Source: Peptococcaceae bacterium BRH_c4a
GTDB lineage: Bacteria; Bacillota; Desulfotomaculia; Desulfotomaculales; Desulfocucumaceae
Direction of reading: 5' to 3'
Assembly: GCA_000961585.1 (NCBI GenBank)
Contig: LADN01000074.1
Span: 1-61,969, forward strand
Length of the DNA stretch: 61,969 bases
Position numbers and translations under genes: made by a program. Below are positions 1-8,037 of this stretch, in pieces (the stretch's first letter is position 1; every line of letters starts with the position of its first letter). The notes under the pieces were generated by a model. It did not search any database, had not been told where the DNA came from, and was given only the letters and a program-made list of their open reading frames with translations.

Positions 1-330
1 CCCTCAAGCGACCCCACAGCGACATGCAGTGAGGGGGAGTGATTTAAGTCCGTGCGGAATGTACCGGAGGCTGCTACTGTCTCTTAACGACCGAGCCTAC
101 GAATTTGGAGGTTAGATGTTGGAAGTTGGAAGTCGGATTAAGCTAGAAATAGCTCTGAGGTCATTTCCTACAAGTTTTCTAACCTCTAACCTCTGGCCTC
201 CCACCTCCAAAATGGTCGGCATTCCGTTGGCGACCGAGTTTAGAGACAGTTGCAGCAGGAGGTTATGCAGGCCGGACTTAAATCGCTCCACCTACCCATT
301 AGCGACAATGCAGCGACCCTCAAGTGACCC
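1..330. repeat. Long dispersed hairpin element, copy A
   Basis: The left edge is cut by the window start. The outer arms are an inverted repeat: GTGATTTAAGTCCG near 41-54 faces CGGACTTAAATCGC near 274-287. Inner arms ACTGTCTCT (77-85) and AGAGACAGT face each other, and CGACCGAG occurs in both arms. The loop holds two complementary heptamer arrays: TTGGAAG twice from 119, and CTAACCT twice followed by CTGGCCT and CCCACCT from 179. A tail at about 352-405 is shared with the copy near 21 kb. An open frame across it (116-367) also appears in the copy at 27 kb, but this follows from DNA identity and is not evidence of coding. Confidence 0.85.
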
Positions 331-400
331 CGGAGGAACTAGGGCCGACAAGGCTTTAGCGCTTTAATACTTTAATGCGTCATATACTTTCCTTAACTAT

Positions 401-434
401 AAAAAAGCCTGCCGCATGAAATCATGGCAGCAGG
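401..434 (-). terminator. Rho-independent terminator of the zinc-ribbon gene
   Basis: Read on the minus strand, the imperfect stem CCTGCTGCCATGA / TCATGCGGCAGG is followed by CTTTTTT. It lies about 27 bp past the stop of the small zinc-ribbon gene and abuts the tail of hairpin copy A. Confidence 0.75.
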
Positions 435-460
435 TTCAATTTTTGAATTCCGCTTATTTC

Positions 461-760
461 TTAGTAGCGTGAAGGCTGGTAGCAGTCTCTGCAGTATACC
501 GGCCTGTCTTCTCTGGGCTGGAAAGGCACTTCGGTATTTTTGCCGCAGGTTGCGCAAACGGCCGGGTACATCTGGCGATCTTGGCGGCGATATCCGGACT
601 GTCCGCCACCCCTGTTTTGATTTTTACGGGCTGCGCGGCATTCCGGGCAACGGCCAGGTTCATTTGTAAATCCCTTTTCTGCAAAAAATTCCTGTTCCGA
701 TGCAGAAAAAATAAACTCCACTCCACAGTCACGACATGTCAGATTACGGTCTTGTAACAT
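461..760 (-). CDS. Zinc-ribbon domain protein, 99 aa
   Basis: This small cytoplasmic protein has two metal-binding knuckle pairs. The N-terminal pair is CRDCGVEF at about residues 10-17 with CPEC at 38-41. The C-terminal pair is CATCGK near 69-74 with CRDC near 90-93, separated by the characteristic TEVPFQPREDRPVYC stretch. The layout matches the small zinc-ribbon proteins common in Firmicutes, whose biochemical role is unknown to me. The ATG at 760 is preceded by GAGGAGGG at good spacing. The gene has its own sigma-A-like promoter about 130 bp upstream, divergent from the ferredoxin gene, and a terminator behind it. It is probably monocistronic. Confidence 0.85.
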   Translation of the reverse strand: MLQDRNLTCRDCGVEFIFSASEQEFFAEKGFTNEPGRCPECRAARKNQNRGGGQSGYRRQDRQMYPAVCATCGKNTEVPFQPREDRPVYCRDCYQPSRY

Positions 761-881
761 TAAAAAAACCCTCCTCGATATTTTTATCCACCGGTATTAG
801 GATTTGATTTTATGCTTAATCCCAAACCAATAAACTTGAGGAGAGGGAAACATGCAAAACCTAAATTTGCGGACAGTTATT

Positions 882-910
882 ATAATATCACTTTACATAA
901 TAAAAGTCAA
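882..910 (-). promoter_or_regulatory. Sigma-A promoter for the zinc-ribbon gene
   Basis: On the minus strand TTGACT (910-905) and TATTAT (887-882) are separated by 17 bp. This predicts an untranslated leader of roughly 110-120 nt before the zinc-ribbon ATG. Confidence 0.7.
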
Positions 911-956
911 AACACTATTTTTTTTTGTTTTTTTGTTTTCGACTACAAAAATGCCA

Positions 957-985
957 TTGACTCTGAAAGAAGAATGGGTTAATAT
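957..985 (+). promoter_or_regulatory. Sigma-A promoter for the ferredoxin-like gene
   Basis: TTGACT (957-962) and TAATAT (980-985) are separated by 17 bp. The predicted start point is about 45 bp upstream of the ATG at 1039. It is divergent from the promoter at 882-910. Confidence 0.75.
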
Positions 986-1038
986 TCCCACAAATACTGG
1001 CCGAGAATCTCCATAGTTTCAAAAGGGGGATAATACTG

Positions 1039-2148
1039 ATGGGTCATTTGGCAAATGCGAAAGATGAGATTTACCGGGCACTGGCCGAACGCCTGAACAA
1101 GCACCCGGTAGGGGCGCCTGTTAATGAAATACTGATGGACATACTATTTCGTCTGTATACAGAAAGTGAAGCCCTGGTGGGCAGCAAATTCCCATTACTC
1201 CCAATGACCCTGGACAAGATCGCCGGCATTACCGGAATCAGGGAAGAGGAATTGAAACAAATTCTGAATGGCATGGCCGACAAGGGGCTGGTCATGGATA
1301 TTCCCCGCAAGGAAAGCATTTACTACATGCTGGCCCCGATGGTGGTGGGATTTTTCGAATATACCTTCATGCGGGTAAACAAGGATGTAAATTTGAAGGA
1401 ATTAGCAGAGCTGTTTGAAAAATATTTTAAAAGCGATGGGGTTGGGGAAGAATTCTCCGGAACTGACACCAAGATGATGCGCGCATTAGTCTATGAAAGC
1501 CTTATTCCGGTAGCCGTGGAAACCGAAGTGCTGGACCATGAGAGGGCCTCAGAAATAATTCGGCAGTCCGGGGGCGGCGCCATATCCATGTGTGCCTGCC
1601 GTCATAAGGCATCCCACCTGGGCAAAGCCTGTGGCGCGCCCGTTGAGGTTTGCACCTCTTTGGGCAGTGCAGCAAAGTGGGTTGTACGCAGAGGTTTTGG
1701 CAAAGAGGCCACTGTGGAAGAATTACTTAATGTGCTTGACCACACTGAAAAATTAGGACTGGTTCATCTCTGTGATAATATACTGAACAAGCCCACTTAC
1801 CTCTGCCACTGTTGCGGTTGCTGCTGCCAGTCACTGCGATCCATCAATGAGTTAGGAAAGCCTTTCACACACCCCAGCAACTTCATCCCGGAATTGGATC
1901 CGGCAGGCTGCGTAGGTTGTGGCGCTTGCGCCAGCAGTTGTCATATCAGGGCCATAACCATGACTGACTCGGGAAATGAAACAGAAGTTCCCGGCGTCAA
2001 CCAGGAGATCTGCATTGGCTGCGGCGCTTGCGCCTCAGCCTGTCCCAGCGGGTCATTAACCATGGCGCGGCGGTCGGTTTTGCACCTTCCCCCAAATAAT
2101 GCCAAGGAAAAGTTCATCAGAATAGCCATGGAGAAGAACCGGTTTTAG
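1039..2148 (+). CDS. 4Fe-4S dicluster ferredoxin-like protein with N-terminal helical domain
   Basis: A 369-aa cytoplasmic iron-sulfur protein. The C-terminus has two classic 4Fe-4S ferredoxin motifs, CVGCGACASSC (291-301) and CIGCGACASAC (325-335), with the following cysteine/proline context of a bacterial dicluster ferredoxin. Before them is an unusual cysteine-dense stretch: C185, C187, C198, C205, then CHCCGCCC at 256-263, which could hold a further cluster. Residues 1-120 look like a winged-helix region (TLDKIAGITGIREEELKQIL) without cysteines. The start follows AAAAGGGGGA with a suitable gap. The family is common in anaerobic Firmicutes and its physiological partner is not known to me. 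An electron-transfer or redox-sensing role is inference. Confidence 0.85.
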   Translation: MGHLANAKDEIYRALAERLNKHPVGAPVNEILMDILFRLYTESEALVGSKFPLLPMTLDKIAGITGIREEELKQILNGMADKGLVMDIPRKESIYYMLAPMVVGFFEYTFMRVNKDVNLKELAELFEKYFKSDGVGEEFSGTDTKMMRALVYESLIPVAVETEVLDHERASEIIRQSGGGAISMCACRHKASHLGKACGAPVEVCTSLGSAAKWVVRRGFGKEATVEELLNVLDHTEKLGLVHLCDNILNKPTYLCHCCGCCCQSLRSINELGKPFTHPSNFIPELDPAGCVGCGACASSCHIRAITMTDSGNETEVPGVNQEICIGCGACASACPSGSLTMARRSVLHLPPNNAKEKFIRIAMEKNRF

Positions 2149-2217
2149 TCCTCCTTTACACCTTATCGCTTTGTCCTGGTTTTTCCGCAATTTCACCGCA
2201 GACGTTAGGGGACGGCC

Positions 2218-4011
2218 TTATTTTTTCTGATACAGCTTGTTTTCCAGGACCTTTAAGAATATTGGCACCAGATTGGGATCAAACTGGGTTCCGGCACACC
2301 TTGTTATTTCAGCTACAGCCTCCTGGTGGGATAGCGCCTTCCTGTACGGCCGGTTGCTGGTCATTGCGTCGTAAGCATCGGCTATGGCCAGTATTCTACA
2401 CTCCAGGGGGATTTCCTCCCCTTTCAGGCCCATAGGATAGCCTTGACCGTTCCACCATTCGTGGTGCTTTAGTATCCAATCGGCGATGGGGATCATGTCC
2501 GGAGGCGACATGGCTATGATGTGCCCTATTTTACAGTGCTGCTGCATTTCCACCTTTTCTTCGGTGTCCAGAGGCCCCGGCTTGAACAGTATGCGGTCGG
2601 GTATACCCACCTTGCCTATATCATGGAACTGTGCCAGAAGGCTCAGATCGGTAACCACTCGTTCAGAAAGACCAATTTCCCTGGCCGCATAGACCACCAG
2701 TGACTGTAACCTGTCGGCGTGTCCTTCGGTAATATAATCCCTGACCTCCAGCGCCTTCAGAAGAGTCTGCACAATGGCGCTGCGGGCACTCTGACTGCGG
2801 TTTAGCTTTTCCCGGTACATATTGTTATCTGCCTCTTTAAACAAATCCGTCAGATTGGGCGGCATCTCCCGTCCTACGGCAAAGCCTATGGATATACTCA
2901 AAGGAAGCTGGGGATTGACCTCATTGTATTTCAAAATTGAATCCCGGATCCTTTTGGTTACATTCTCCACCACGGAGGTATTCGAGTTTGGCAGGAGTAT
3001 GGCGAATTCATCGCCGCCAATCCTTGCCGCCATATCGCTGGTGCGCAAAGACTCCTTTATGACACTGGCCGCAGCAATCAGCAGGGTGTCACCACTGTCG
3101 TGACCCAGGGAGTCATTTACCAGTTTCAGCCCGTCCACATCGCACACAATGATACCCAGTTCGGGGCTGCGTCCACCTTCCAGGCGGCGCATCTCCTCCT
3201 CGAAATAAGCCCGGTTGTACAAACCGGTTACAGAATCATGGAGGCTTAAGTATTTAAGCTGTTCCTCAATTTTTTTCCGCTCGGTAATATTGAGCAGTGA
3301 AACAACGCTCTTTTTACTGCAAGGAAGCATGGAAACAGTCAAAATAACATCCATAACATTTCCGTTACGGTCTAATATTTTTGATTCATAATTGCCGGGA
3401 ACCGATTCTGTTTCTATTCTACGCCTGTAGCGGCATTCCCTCATTCTATCCAGATAATCGCTTTGAACCAAGTCAGTCCAGCTTATTTTACCCTCCACTT
3501 CTTCCTTGGAGTAGCCGGTGAGTTTTTCAAATTCAGTGTTGATCAAGGATATTATGGTATCTTCTCTTACAATCAAAATTGCCGTACCAGTATTTTCAAA
3601 GATCGTCCTGTACCTCTCCTGGGACTCCCTTAGATCCTTCTCAGCACGCTTACGCTCGGTTACGTCCATAAAATTTCCCAGGGCCGCTCTTTTACCCCCG
3701 AATTGTATAGAGGTAACGGTCTCAATCACCCATATTATTTCCCCGCTTTTTCTTATAAACCTGAATTCATACGGCTCTGTACGGCGCCCCTTCAGCATTT
3801 GCACCGCCTGTTTCCTGACCGTGTCAGTGTCGTGGGGATGGACAAGCATCAGTGAATTCATTTTCAGCAGCTCTTTTTCACTGAAGCCCGTCATTATACA
3901 ATATTTGGGATTAACAAATCTGAAACTTCCGTCCTGGACAATGTAAATACCTATGGGCGAGTTGTTGCAGAGTGTGTTAAAAAGTTCTTCCCGGAAAACA
4001 GTGGACGACAT
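2218..4011 (-). CDS. PAS-PAS-GGDEF-HD-GYP signalling protein
   Basis: A predicted c-di-GMP turnover protein of about 597 aa. Two PAS sensor domains (about 10-120 and 130-245) end in the usual D(V/I)TERK linkers. A diguanylate cyclase domain follows with an intact GGDEF signature (332-336) and an RTSD product-inhibition I-site five residues before it. The C-terminal phosphodiesterase domain carries HD (463-464), HDIGKVGIPD and the HHEWWNGQGYP signature ending at GYP 524-526. Both catalytic activities therefore look possible, and the balance cannot be read from sequence. No membrane segment is visible, so it is likely cytosolic. I chose ATG 4011 over GTG 4020 because AAGGCGGTGA overlaps the GTG and is well spaced for the ATG. 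Confidence 0.93.
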   Translation of the reverse strand: MSSTVFREELFNTLCNNSPIGIYIVQDGSFRFVNPKYCIMTGFSEKELLKMNSLMLVHPHDTDTVRKQAVQMLKGRRTEPYEFRFIRKSGEIIWVIETVTSIQFGGKRAALGNFMDVTERKRAEKDLRESQERYRTIFENTGTAILIVREDTIISLINTEFEKLTGYSKEEVEGKISWTDLVQSDYLDRMRECRYRRRIETESVPGNYESKILDRNGNVMDVILTVSMLPCSKKSVVSLLNITERKKIEEQLKYLSLHDSVTGLYNRAYFEEEMRRLEGGRSPELGIIVCDVDGLKLVNDSLGHDSGDTLLIAAASVIKESLRTSDMAARIGGDEFAILLPNSNTSVVENVTKRIRDSILKYNEVNPQLPLSISIGFAVGREMPPNLTDLFKEADNNMYREKLNRSQSARSAIVQTLLKALEVRDYITEGHADRLQSLVVYAAREIGLSERVVTDLSLLAQFHDIGKVGIPDRILFKPGPLDTEEKVEMQQHCKIGHIIAMSPPDMIPIADWILKHHEWWNGQGYPMGLKGEEIPLECRILAIADAYDAMTSNRPYRKALSHQEAVAEITRCAGTQFDPNLVPIFLKVLENKLYQKK

Positions 4012-4259
4012 ATAAATCACCGCCTTCAGACAGTTTTGGCATCAAATCCCATGAAGCCGGGACAGGCCCGGGCAATAAATAAAGAGGTTTTTATCGCCAT
4101 TTATGGATATATTCTTCAATGCTTATTGTTTTTCCTTCAAAAATCTGATTTGCTTAACAATTCACAGGTAAACGGATGTGCCGGCCAAGGGATTATATTA
4201 AAGGAAAATAGCTGTGTATTGCAGAAAACAGTATTTTAGAAAATCCGGGAGGGATAACG

Positions 4260-5012
4260 ATGGAAAATAAGGAATGCCCGGAGTGCGGCGGCCGGGGGAT
4301 TATTATAAAGGACGCTAATACAGCCTCGGTTTGCGCCTGCACCGGAAGACTAAAAGCGGCCAACCTCGTAAATGCGTCCCATATGACGGAAAACCTGAGG
4401 GAAAAAACCTTCCATAACTTTTCCCTGGGGTATTATTCCAAAACACAAAAGGACCCCTATAATGAAAAAACCCATTTTGAAATTGCAGTTAAAGCCCTTG
4501 AAACCTGCAAGTCCTTTTCCAGGGAATGCATTGGAGGAAAAAAACCAGGGGGCCTGTATATATTTGGTCAGGTGGGGTCCGGCAAAACTCACCTGGCCTG
4601 CAGCATTGCAAATGAATTGACAAAAGGCGGCATAGAAGTTCTTTTTATGGTTGTTCCCGATTATCTGGATGAAATAAAACACTCTTGGGAACAGGGAAGC
4701 GATTATAAAGAAAAAGAAATACTTGACAGTGCCCGGGAAGTGGCAGTGCTGATAATGGATGATCTGGGGGCTCACAGCTACTCGGAATGGACAAAGAGCA
4801 AAATATACTCTGTTATAAACCACAGGATTAATAAAAGTTTACCTACAGTAATCACTTCAAATTTGGAATACCTTGAAATAGGGAACTACCTGGATTTCAG
4901 AATAAGCTCCCGGATAACCGAGCTATGCAAACCGGTAATTGTGCTGGTGGATAAAAATGAAGACATCCGCCTGCAAAAATTGATAGAATCTACTCAAAGG
5001 CAGATGGTATAA
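4260..5012 (+). CDS. DnaC/IstB-like ATP-binding protein with N-terminal zinc knuckle
   Basis: A 250-aa AAA+ ATPase of the DnaC/DnaI/IstB group. The Walker A motif is GQVGSGKTH (103-111), Walker B is LIMDDLG (164-170), and ITSN (about 198-201) is the likely sensor-1 region. The N-terminus carries CPEC (6-9) and CAC (25-27), which could bind zinc as in DnaI-type helicase loaders. No istA partner or insertion sequence is nearby, so a stand-alone loader-like or repair ATPase is more likely than a transposition helper. The ATG follows GGGAGGGATAAC. It is convergent with the MntR-like gene. Confidence 0.85.
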   Translation: MENKECPECGGRGIIIKDANTASVCACTGRLKAANLVNASHMTENLREKTFHNFSLGYYSKTQKDPYNEKTHFEIAVKALETCKSFSRECIGGKKPGGLYIFGQVGSGKTHLACSIANELTKGGIEVLFMVVPDYLDEIKHSWEQGSDYKEKEILDSAREVAVLIMDDLGAHSYSEWTKSKIYSVINHRINKSLPTVITSNLEYLEIGNYLDFRISSRITELCKPVIVLVDKNEDIRLQKLIESTQRQMV

Positions 5013-5046
5013 GCCCCGGCCCCCCCTGGTCGGCAAAAAACAAAAA

Positions 5047-5499
5047 TCAGGCTTGATCGTACCCGTTCATAAGTCCTTTGCCGGCACTTTTTCTTTCAGT
5101 GAAATGCTCAATTAGTTTCTGATACCATTCCGGGTGAACGTTCATGAAATTGACAAGGTTTTCTATCGACCGTATGGTGGGAAGGGTCAGATAGTGTTCC
5201 ATGGCTTCAGCCTCGGCGGAGACATCGCACTCCGACCTGATCATGCGCAGAAAATCCTGAAGTATCCTGTTTCTTTCCACCAGGAATCTGCCCAACCGCT
5301 TCCCCTTATCGGTGAGCGCCACTTCCTTGTACCTCCTGTAGGCCAGGTAATTGTCCCTGCTGAGCTTCCTGATGGCGCTTGATACCGAGGGCAGGGATAC
5401 ATCCAGACAGGCGGCTATGTCAGTAACCCTGACCACATCATTGGTAAGAGAAAAACGGTATATCTCTTCCAGGTAATCTTCCAGGCTGGGGGACAACAT
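5047..5499 (-). CDS. MntR/DtxR-family metal-dependent transcriptional regulator
   Basis: A 150-aa repressor-type protein. The N-terminal winged helix has the family signature SLEDYLEEIYRF, a recognition region SLPSVSSAIRKLSRDNYLAY and the wing RRYKEVALTDKGKRLG. The helical dimerization half follows, with HYLTLPTIRSIENLVNFM. Family members sense Mn(II) or Fe(II) and repress metal uptake genes. No transporter is adjacent, so the target is unknown. An upstream in-frame start would add 26 residues unlike the family; ATG 5499 has GGAGG nine bases before it and gives the canonical MLSPSLEDYLEEIY beginning. Confidence 0.88.
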   Translation of the reverse strand: MLSPSLEDYLEEIYRFSLTNDVVRVTDIAACLDVSLPSVSSAIRKLSRDNYLAYRRYKEVALTDKGKRLGRFLVERNRILQDFLRMIRSECDVSAEAEAMEHYLTLPTIRSIENLVNFMNVHPEWYQKLIEHFTERKSAGKGLMNGYDQA

Positions 5500-5661
5500 C
5501 AGCACTCGCCTCCAAAGCCTAAGTCTCAACACTAATATATTCAGCCGGCAGACATACTTGACAATGGCGGGCGGCATCCCTCCCGGTTTAACAAGATGAG
5601 GTTTATAAATAAAACAGTTACAGCCTGGTATAACTTACCTTTAATTACCTTTAAATCCGTC

Positions 5662-5690
5662 TTGACTTTTAGGCCACTGTTTGTTAAAAT
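5662..5690 (+). promoter_or_regulatory. Sigma-A promoter of the tRNA operon
   Basis: TTGACT (5662-5667) and TAAAAT (5685-5690) have a 17-bp spacer and lie about 60 bp upstream of tRNA-His. Confidence 0.75.
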
Positions 5691-5751
5691 TGTTTTTGCT
5701 GACGGTGAGCTTAACTCCAGTTGGCAGCGGAACCCAATATAATATGGTTAT

Positions 5752-5829
5752 GGTGGATGTAGCTCAGGTGGTTAGAGTACCAGATTGTGGCTCTGGGGGC
5801 CGTGGGTTCAAGTCCCATCATCCACCCCA
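5752..5829 (+). tRNA. tRNA-His (GTG)
   Basis: The cloverleaf has acceptor GTGGATG / CATCCAC, anticodon loop TTGTGGC and T-loop TTCAAGT. The base before the acceptor is G and position 73 is C, the tRNA-His hallmark. CCA is encoded (5827-5829). First gene of the four-tRNA operon. Confidence 0.95.
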
Positions 5830-5837
5830 CAAATCAC

Positions 5838-5913
5838 TGGGGCGTCGCCAAGCGGTAAGGCACCGGTCTTTGGAATCGGCATTTCGTTGGTTCGAATCCA
5901 GCCGCCCCAGCCA
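5838..5913 (+). tRNA. tRNA-Gln (TTG)
   Basis: Acceptor TGGGGCG pairs with CGCCCCA. The anticodon loop is CTTTGGA, T-loop TTCGAAT, and CCA is encoded. It lies 8 bp after tRNA-His. Confidence 0.95.
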
Positions 5914-5939
5914 ATTTTTTCGAGATGCATCCACAATTA

Positions 5940-6015
5940 GAGCCATTAGCTCAGTTGGTAGAGCACCTGACTTTTAATCAGGGTGTCGCTGGTTCGAGCC
6001 CAGCATGGCTCACCA
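5940..6015 (+). tRNA. tRNA-Lys (TTT)
   Basis: Acceptor GAGCCAT pairs with ATGGCTC. The anticodon loop is CTTTTAA, T-loop TTCGAGC, and CCA is encoded. A small hairpin GCCCGGA/TCCGGGC follows at 6024-6040, before tRNA-Leu; it has only a weak T-rich tail and may be partial attenuation or a processing signal. Confidence 0.95.
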
Positions 6016-6058
6016 AAGAAAGTGCCCGGATAATCCGGGCATTATTCTTAGTTAGCTT

Positions 6059-6144
6059 GCGGGCGTGGCGGAACGGCAGACGCGCTGGACTTAGGATCCA
6101 GTGGGAGTGATCTCGTGGAGGTTCAAGTCCTCTCGCCCGCACCA
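6059..6144 (+). tRNA. tRNA-Leu (TAG)
   Basis: A class II tRNA of 86 nt with a long variable arm. Acceptor GCGGGCG pairs with CGCCCGC. The anticodon loop CTTAGGA gives anticodon UAG, and CCA is encoded. It is the last gene of the cluster, directly followed by a strong terminator. Confidence 0.95.
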
Positions 6145-6152
6145 GATAACTC

Positions 6153-6183
6153 AAGGCCTTCCATTTCATGGAAGGCCTTTTTT
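6153..6183 (+). terminator. Rho-independent terminator of the tRNA operon
   Basis: A 12-bp perfect stem AAGGCCTTCCAT / ATGGAAGGCCTT with a 3-nt loop is followed by TTTTCTT. Confidence 0.9.
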
Positions 6184-6392
6184 CTTGGCCAATAAATCGG
6201 ACTTTAGTCCTACTAATATGGTAACTGCTGCCCATTCCTCACCCAGATAAAAATATTAAAATAATTATAATATAAACTGCGGAAGGATTGTTCCTTATGC
6301 ATCTGCTATTCTGTTAAAATATGATTGCCGAAACCAAAAATAAACTAACCCGTAAGCTAACTCCGAAGCAGCAAAAAAGAAGGGGGGTTGCC

Positions 6393-6612
6393 ATGAGAAA
6401 AAGGCTATTGTTCCTTGCAGAGCCAGTATCCCCGCCCCAAACCTTCACAGGAAACTCAAAGATCACTTCAAGCACCCCACCCGCAAATAACAAAGAAATC
6501 AGAAGACCCGCAGCCTCTAAAACAGTCCCCGGCGATCACCACCGGGGACTGTTTTACCTGCGAAGAGCAAAAAATGATCGGACTGGTTAACGCAGTAATG
6601 TCCGTAGGTTAA
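6393..6612 (+). pseudogene. Possible decayed remnant of a secreted CAP/SCP-like protein
   Basis: An ATG at 6393 behind AGGGGGGTTG begins MRKRLLFL, a plausible start of a signal peptide, but the frame then reads low-complexity sequence. In another frame, reading to a stop at 6610-6612, the end EEQKMIGLVNA resembles the beginning of a CAP domain (typically EEQxMxxLVNxERA). I infer one or more frameshifts and loss of the rest. A 14-bp perfect palindrome (AAAACAGTCCCCGG at 6519-6532 and its complement at 6542-6555) lies inside and may be an inserted terminator-like or REP-like hairpin. The family identification rests on about a dozen residues, so it is weak. Confidence 0.3.
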
Positions 6613-6699
6613 AACAACATAGAAATTTGAAGATGCCATCACCTGAAGTTCTTTCTTTTAGGGCATTATATTCTTATAACGCAGAGAGGAGAGTATAAC

Positions 6700-6909
6700 A
6701 TGCTTTCCGGAATAAAATTAATTCCGCCGGGTCCCATCACAATCGGCTTAATAATAGCATGGAGCATCTTATGGAAAGCCGTGGCCCTGTGGCATGCGGC
6801 GCGCAACAACCAGTTGGCCTGGTACATATGGCTGGTTATTATAAACACTGCAGGCATACTTGAAATAATATACCTTATTTTTTTCCGGAAAAGGAAATTT
6901 ATTTGGTAG
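6700..6909 (+). CDS. Small DUF5652-type membrane protein
   Basis: A 69-aa integral membrane protein with two hydrophobic helices (about residues 13-33 and 41-61) and a basic C-terminus FRKRKFIW. The pattern WKAVALWHAARNNQLAWY followed by INTAGILEIIYLIFF is typical of DUF5652 proteins. Function is unknown. The start is supported by GAGAGGAGAG seven bases upstream. A terminator follows at 6990, so it is probably a single-gene unit. Confidence 0.8.
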   Translation: MLSGIKLIPPGPITIGLIIAWSILWKAVALWHAARNNQLAWYIWLVIINTAGILEIIYLIFFRKRKFIW

Positions 6910-6989
6910 TTGGAAAAAAGCAAGAAAAGTGATGGTCTGCCCACAACCTCTAATCTTCCTACCAAAAAGGATAATTACCGGACACACGA

Positions 6990-7020
6990 GGGAGCGACAA
7001 CTTACGCTCCCTTTATTTAT
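6990..7020 (+). terminator. Rho-independent terminator after the DUF5652 gene
   Basis: Stem GGGAGCG / CGCTCCC with an 8-nt loop is followed by TTTATTTAT. Confidence 0.7.
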
Positions 7021-7124
7021 AGTGGCCGCCTCTTATACTTTTGCTGTTATTTGTTATTTTTTTACATTTTTTCTTATGGCAATCCACATACCCCCTAAAG
7101 TATAATATTTACGGGTGGTATATA

Positions 7125-7691
7125 ATGGAAAATAACTTGTCGGAATCCGTTCATTTTTCGGATAGACTAGGATTGTTCAAATCGATCCAGGCCTTAGAAA
7201 GAATACTTCCGGATCAGGGAACCGAAATAACATTTTTCTGCATAGGTTCCGATCTAAGCACAGGAGATTGTTTTGGACCGCTTACCGGCACTCTTTTAAA
7301 AAACGCAGGGGTGAAGAACGTAATAGGAACCCTTGACGAAACCGTTCACGCCAATAACCTGAAAGAAAAACTTCTGCAGGTGCCCGGGGGAAGCTTTGTG
7401 GTGGCAGTGGACGCCATGCTGGGGAACTACAAGGAAGTGGGGAATTTAAGCTTTATCAAGGGACCCATTAAACCCGGCGCAGCCTTCAACAGGGAACTTC
7501 CCCCGGTGGGAGAAGCATCAGTGGTATTCAACGTGGCGCCATCGGGTTTTGCCAATTTTTTAGTGCTGGGTTCCTCCAGTTTAAATAAGGTATGGCAAGG
7601 TTCAAATTTACTAATGAGAACTATAAGCGTGCTTTCATACAGGCGCAAGAAATATGCCGGCCTGAATTCCCAGTCGGTAAATGCTGTTTAG
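7125..7691 (+). CDS. yyaC: Spore protease YyaC-like
   Basis: A 188-aa protein of the YyaC family, related to germination proteases and HybD-type hydrogenase maturation proteases. Signatures seen: TFFCIGSDLSTGDCFGPLTG, a nucleotide-binding-like loop; GTLDETVHANNL; and VVAVDAMLG. The second half has PPVGEASVVFNV. The family is restricted to endospore formers and is expressed in the forespore; its substrate has not been established to my knowledge. An in-frame extension upstream would add a hydrophobic stretch not seen in the family; ATG 7125 behind GGGTGG is preferred. The protein supports a sporulating host. Confidence 0.88.
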   Translation: MENNLSESVHFSDRLGLFKSIQALERILPDQGTEITFFCIGSDLSTGDCFGPLTGTLLKNAGVKNVIGTLDETVHANNLKEKLLQVPGGSFVVAVDAMLGNYKEVGNLSFIKGPIKPGAAFNRELPPVGEASVVFNVAPSGFANFLVLGSSSLNKVWQGSNLLMRTISVLSYRRKKYAGLNSQSVNAV

Positions 7692-7721
7692 TAGAGCGTT
7701 ATTGGATAAGGGAGGTTAATA

Positions 7722-7904
7722 ATGGTTTCCAGAAAATGTCCCCAGTGCGGATCAACCTGGTATAGCGCCGATGACTCCGGTATCTGGATTTGCCCCGAAT
7801 GCGGGGCGCAAATACCCCCGGAAAATATAGTTAACCGCAATAAGAATGTTCATCCCCTTATGAAGGAGCAACCCTTCTGCACTTATAAGAAATCTGCCCC
7901 TTAA
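7722..7904 (+). CDS. Small zinc-ribbon protein, 60 aa
   Basis: The start follows GGGAGGTTAATA, 30 bp after yyaC, so the two may be co-transcribed. The N-terminal half is a rubredoxin-like zinc ribbon, CPQCGSTWYSADDSGIWICPECG, with both CxxC pairs intact. The C-terminal half has no recognisable domain. The function is unknown; a small metal-binding or nucleic-acid-binding protein is possible. Confidence 0.7.
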   Translation: MVSRKCPQCGSTWYSADDSGIWICPECGAQIPPENIVNRNKNVHPLMKEQPFCTYKKSAP

Positions 7905-8037
7905 TAAACGGGCATTCTCTACATATATAGGTTTTTTTGCTGCGCAACATATTATGACATATAATTTAAGACATTTTATATTGTTTATGCTATCATGATG
8001 TGGTTGTGAGCAGTATGTAAAGGAGTTCAATGGCAAA

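Noticed and set aside
116-367. An open frame of 83 codons in repeat copy A, echoed by a 65-codon frame in copy D (27078-27275)
   Set aside because: The two peptides are alike only because the DNA repeat is alike; there is no ribosome site, the frame runs through hairpin arms, and the C-terminal ends differ.
4260-5012. IstB helper of an insertion sequence
   Set aside because: No IstA transposase or terminal repeats flank the gene; the N-terminal zinc knuckle and length fit a DnaI/DnaC-like protein instead.
5681-5977. Open frames over the tRNA cluster (also 5925-6110 and 5978-6235)
   Set aside because: They lie on tRNA genes and their tRNA-derived peptides are a known artefact.
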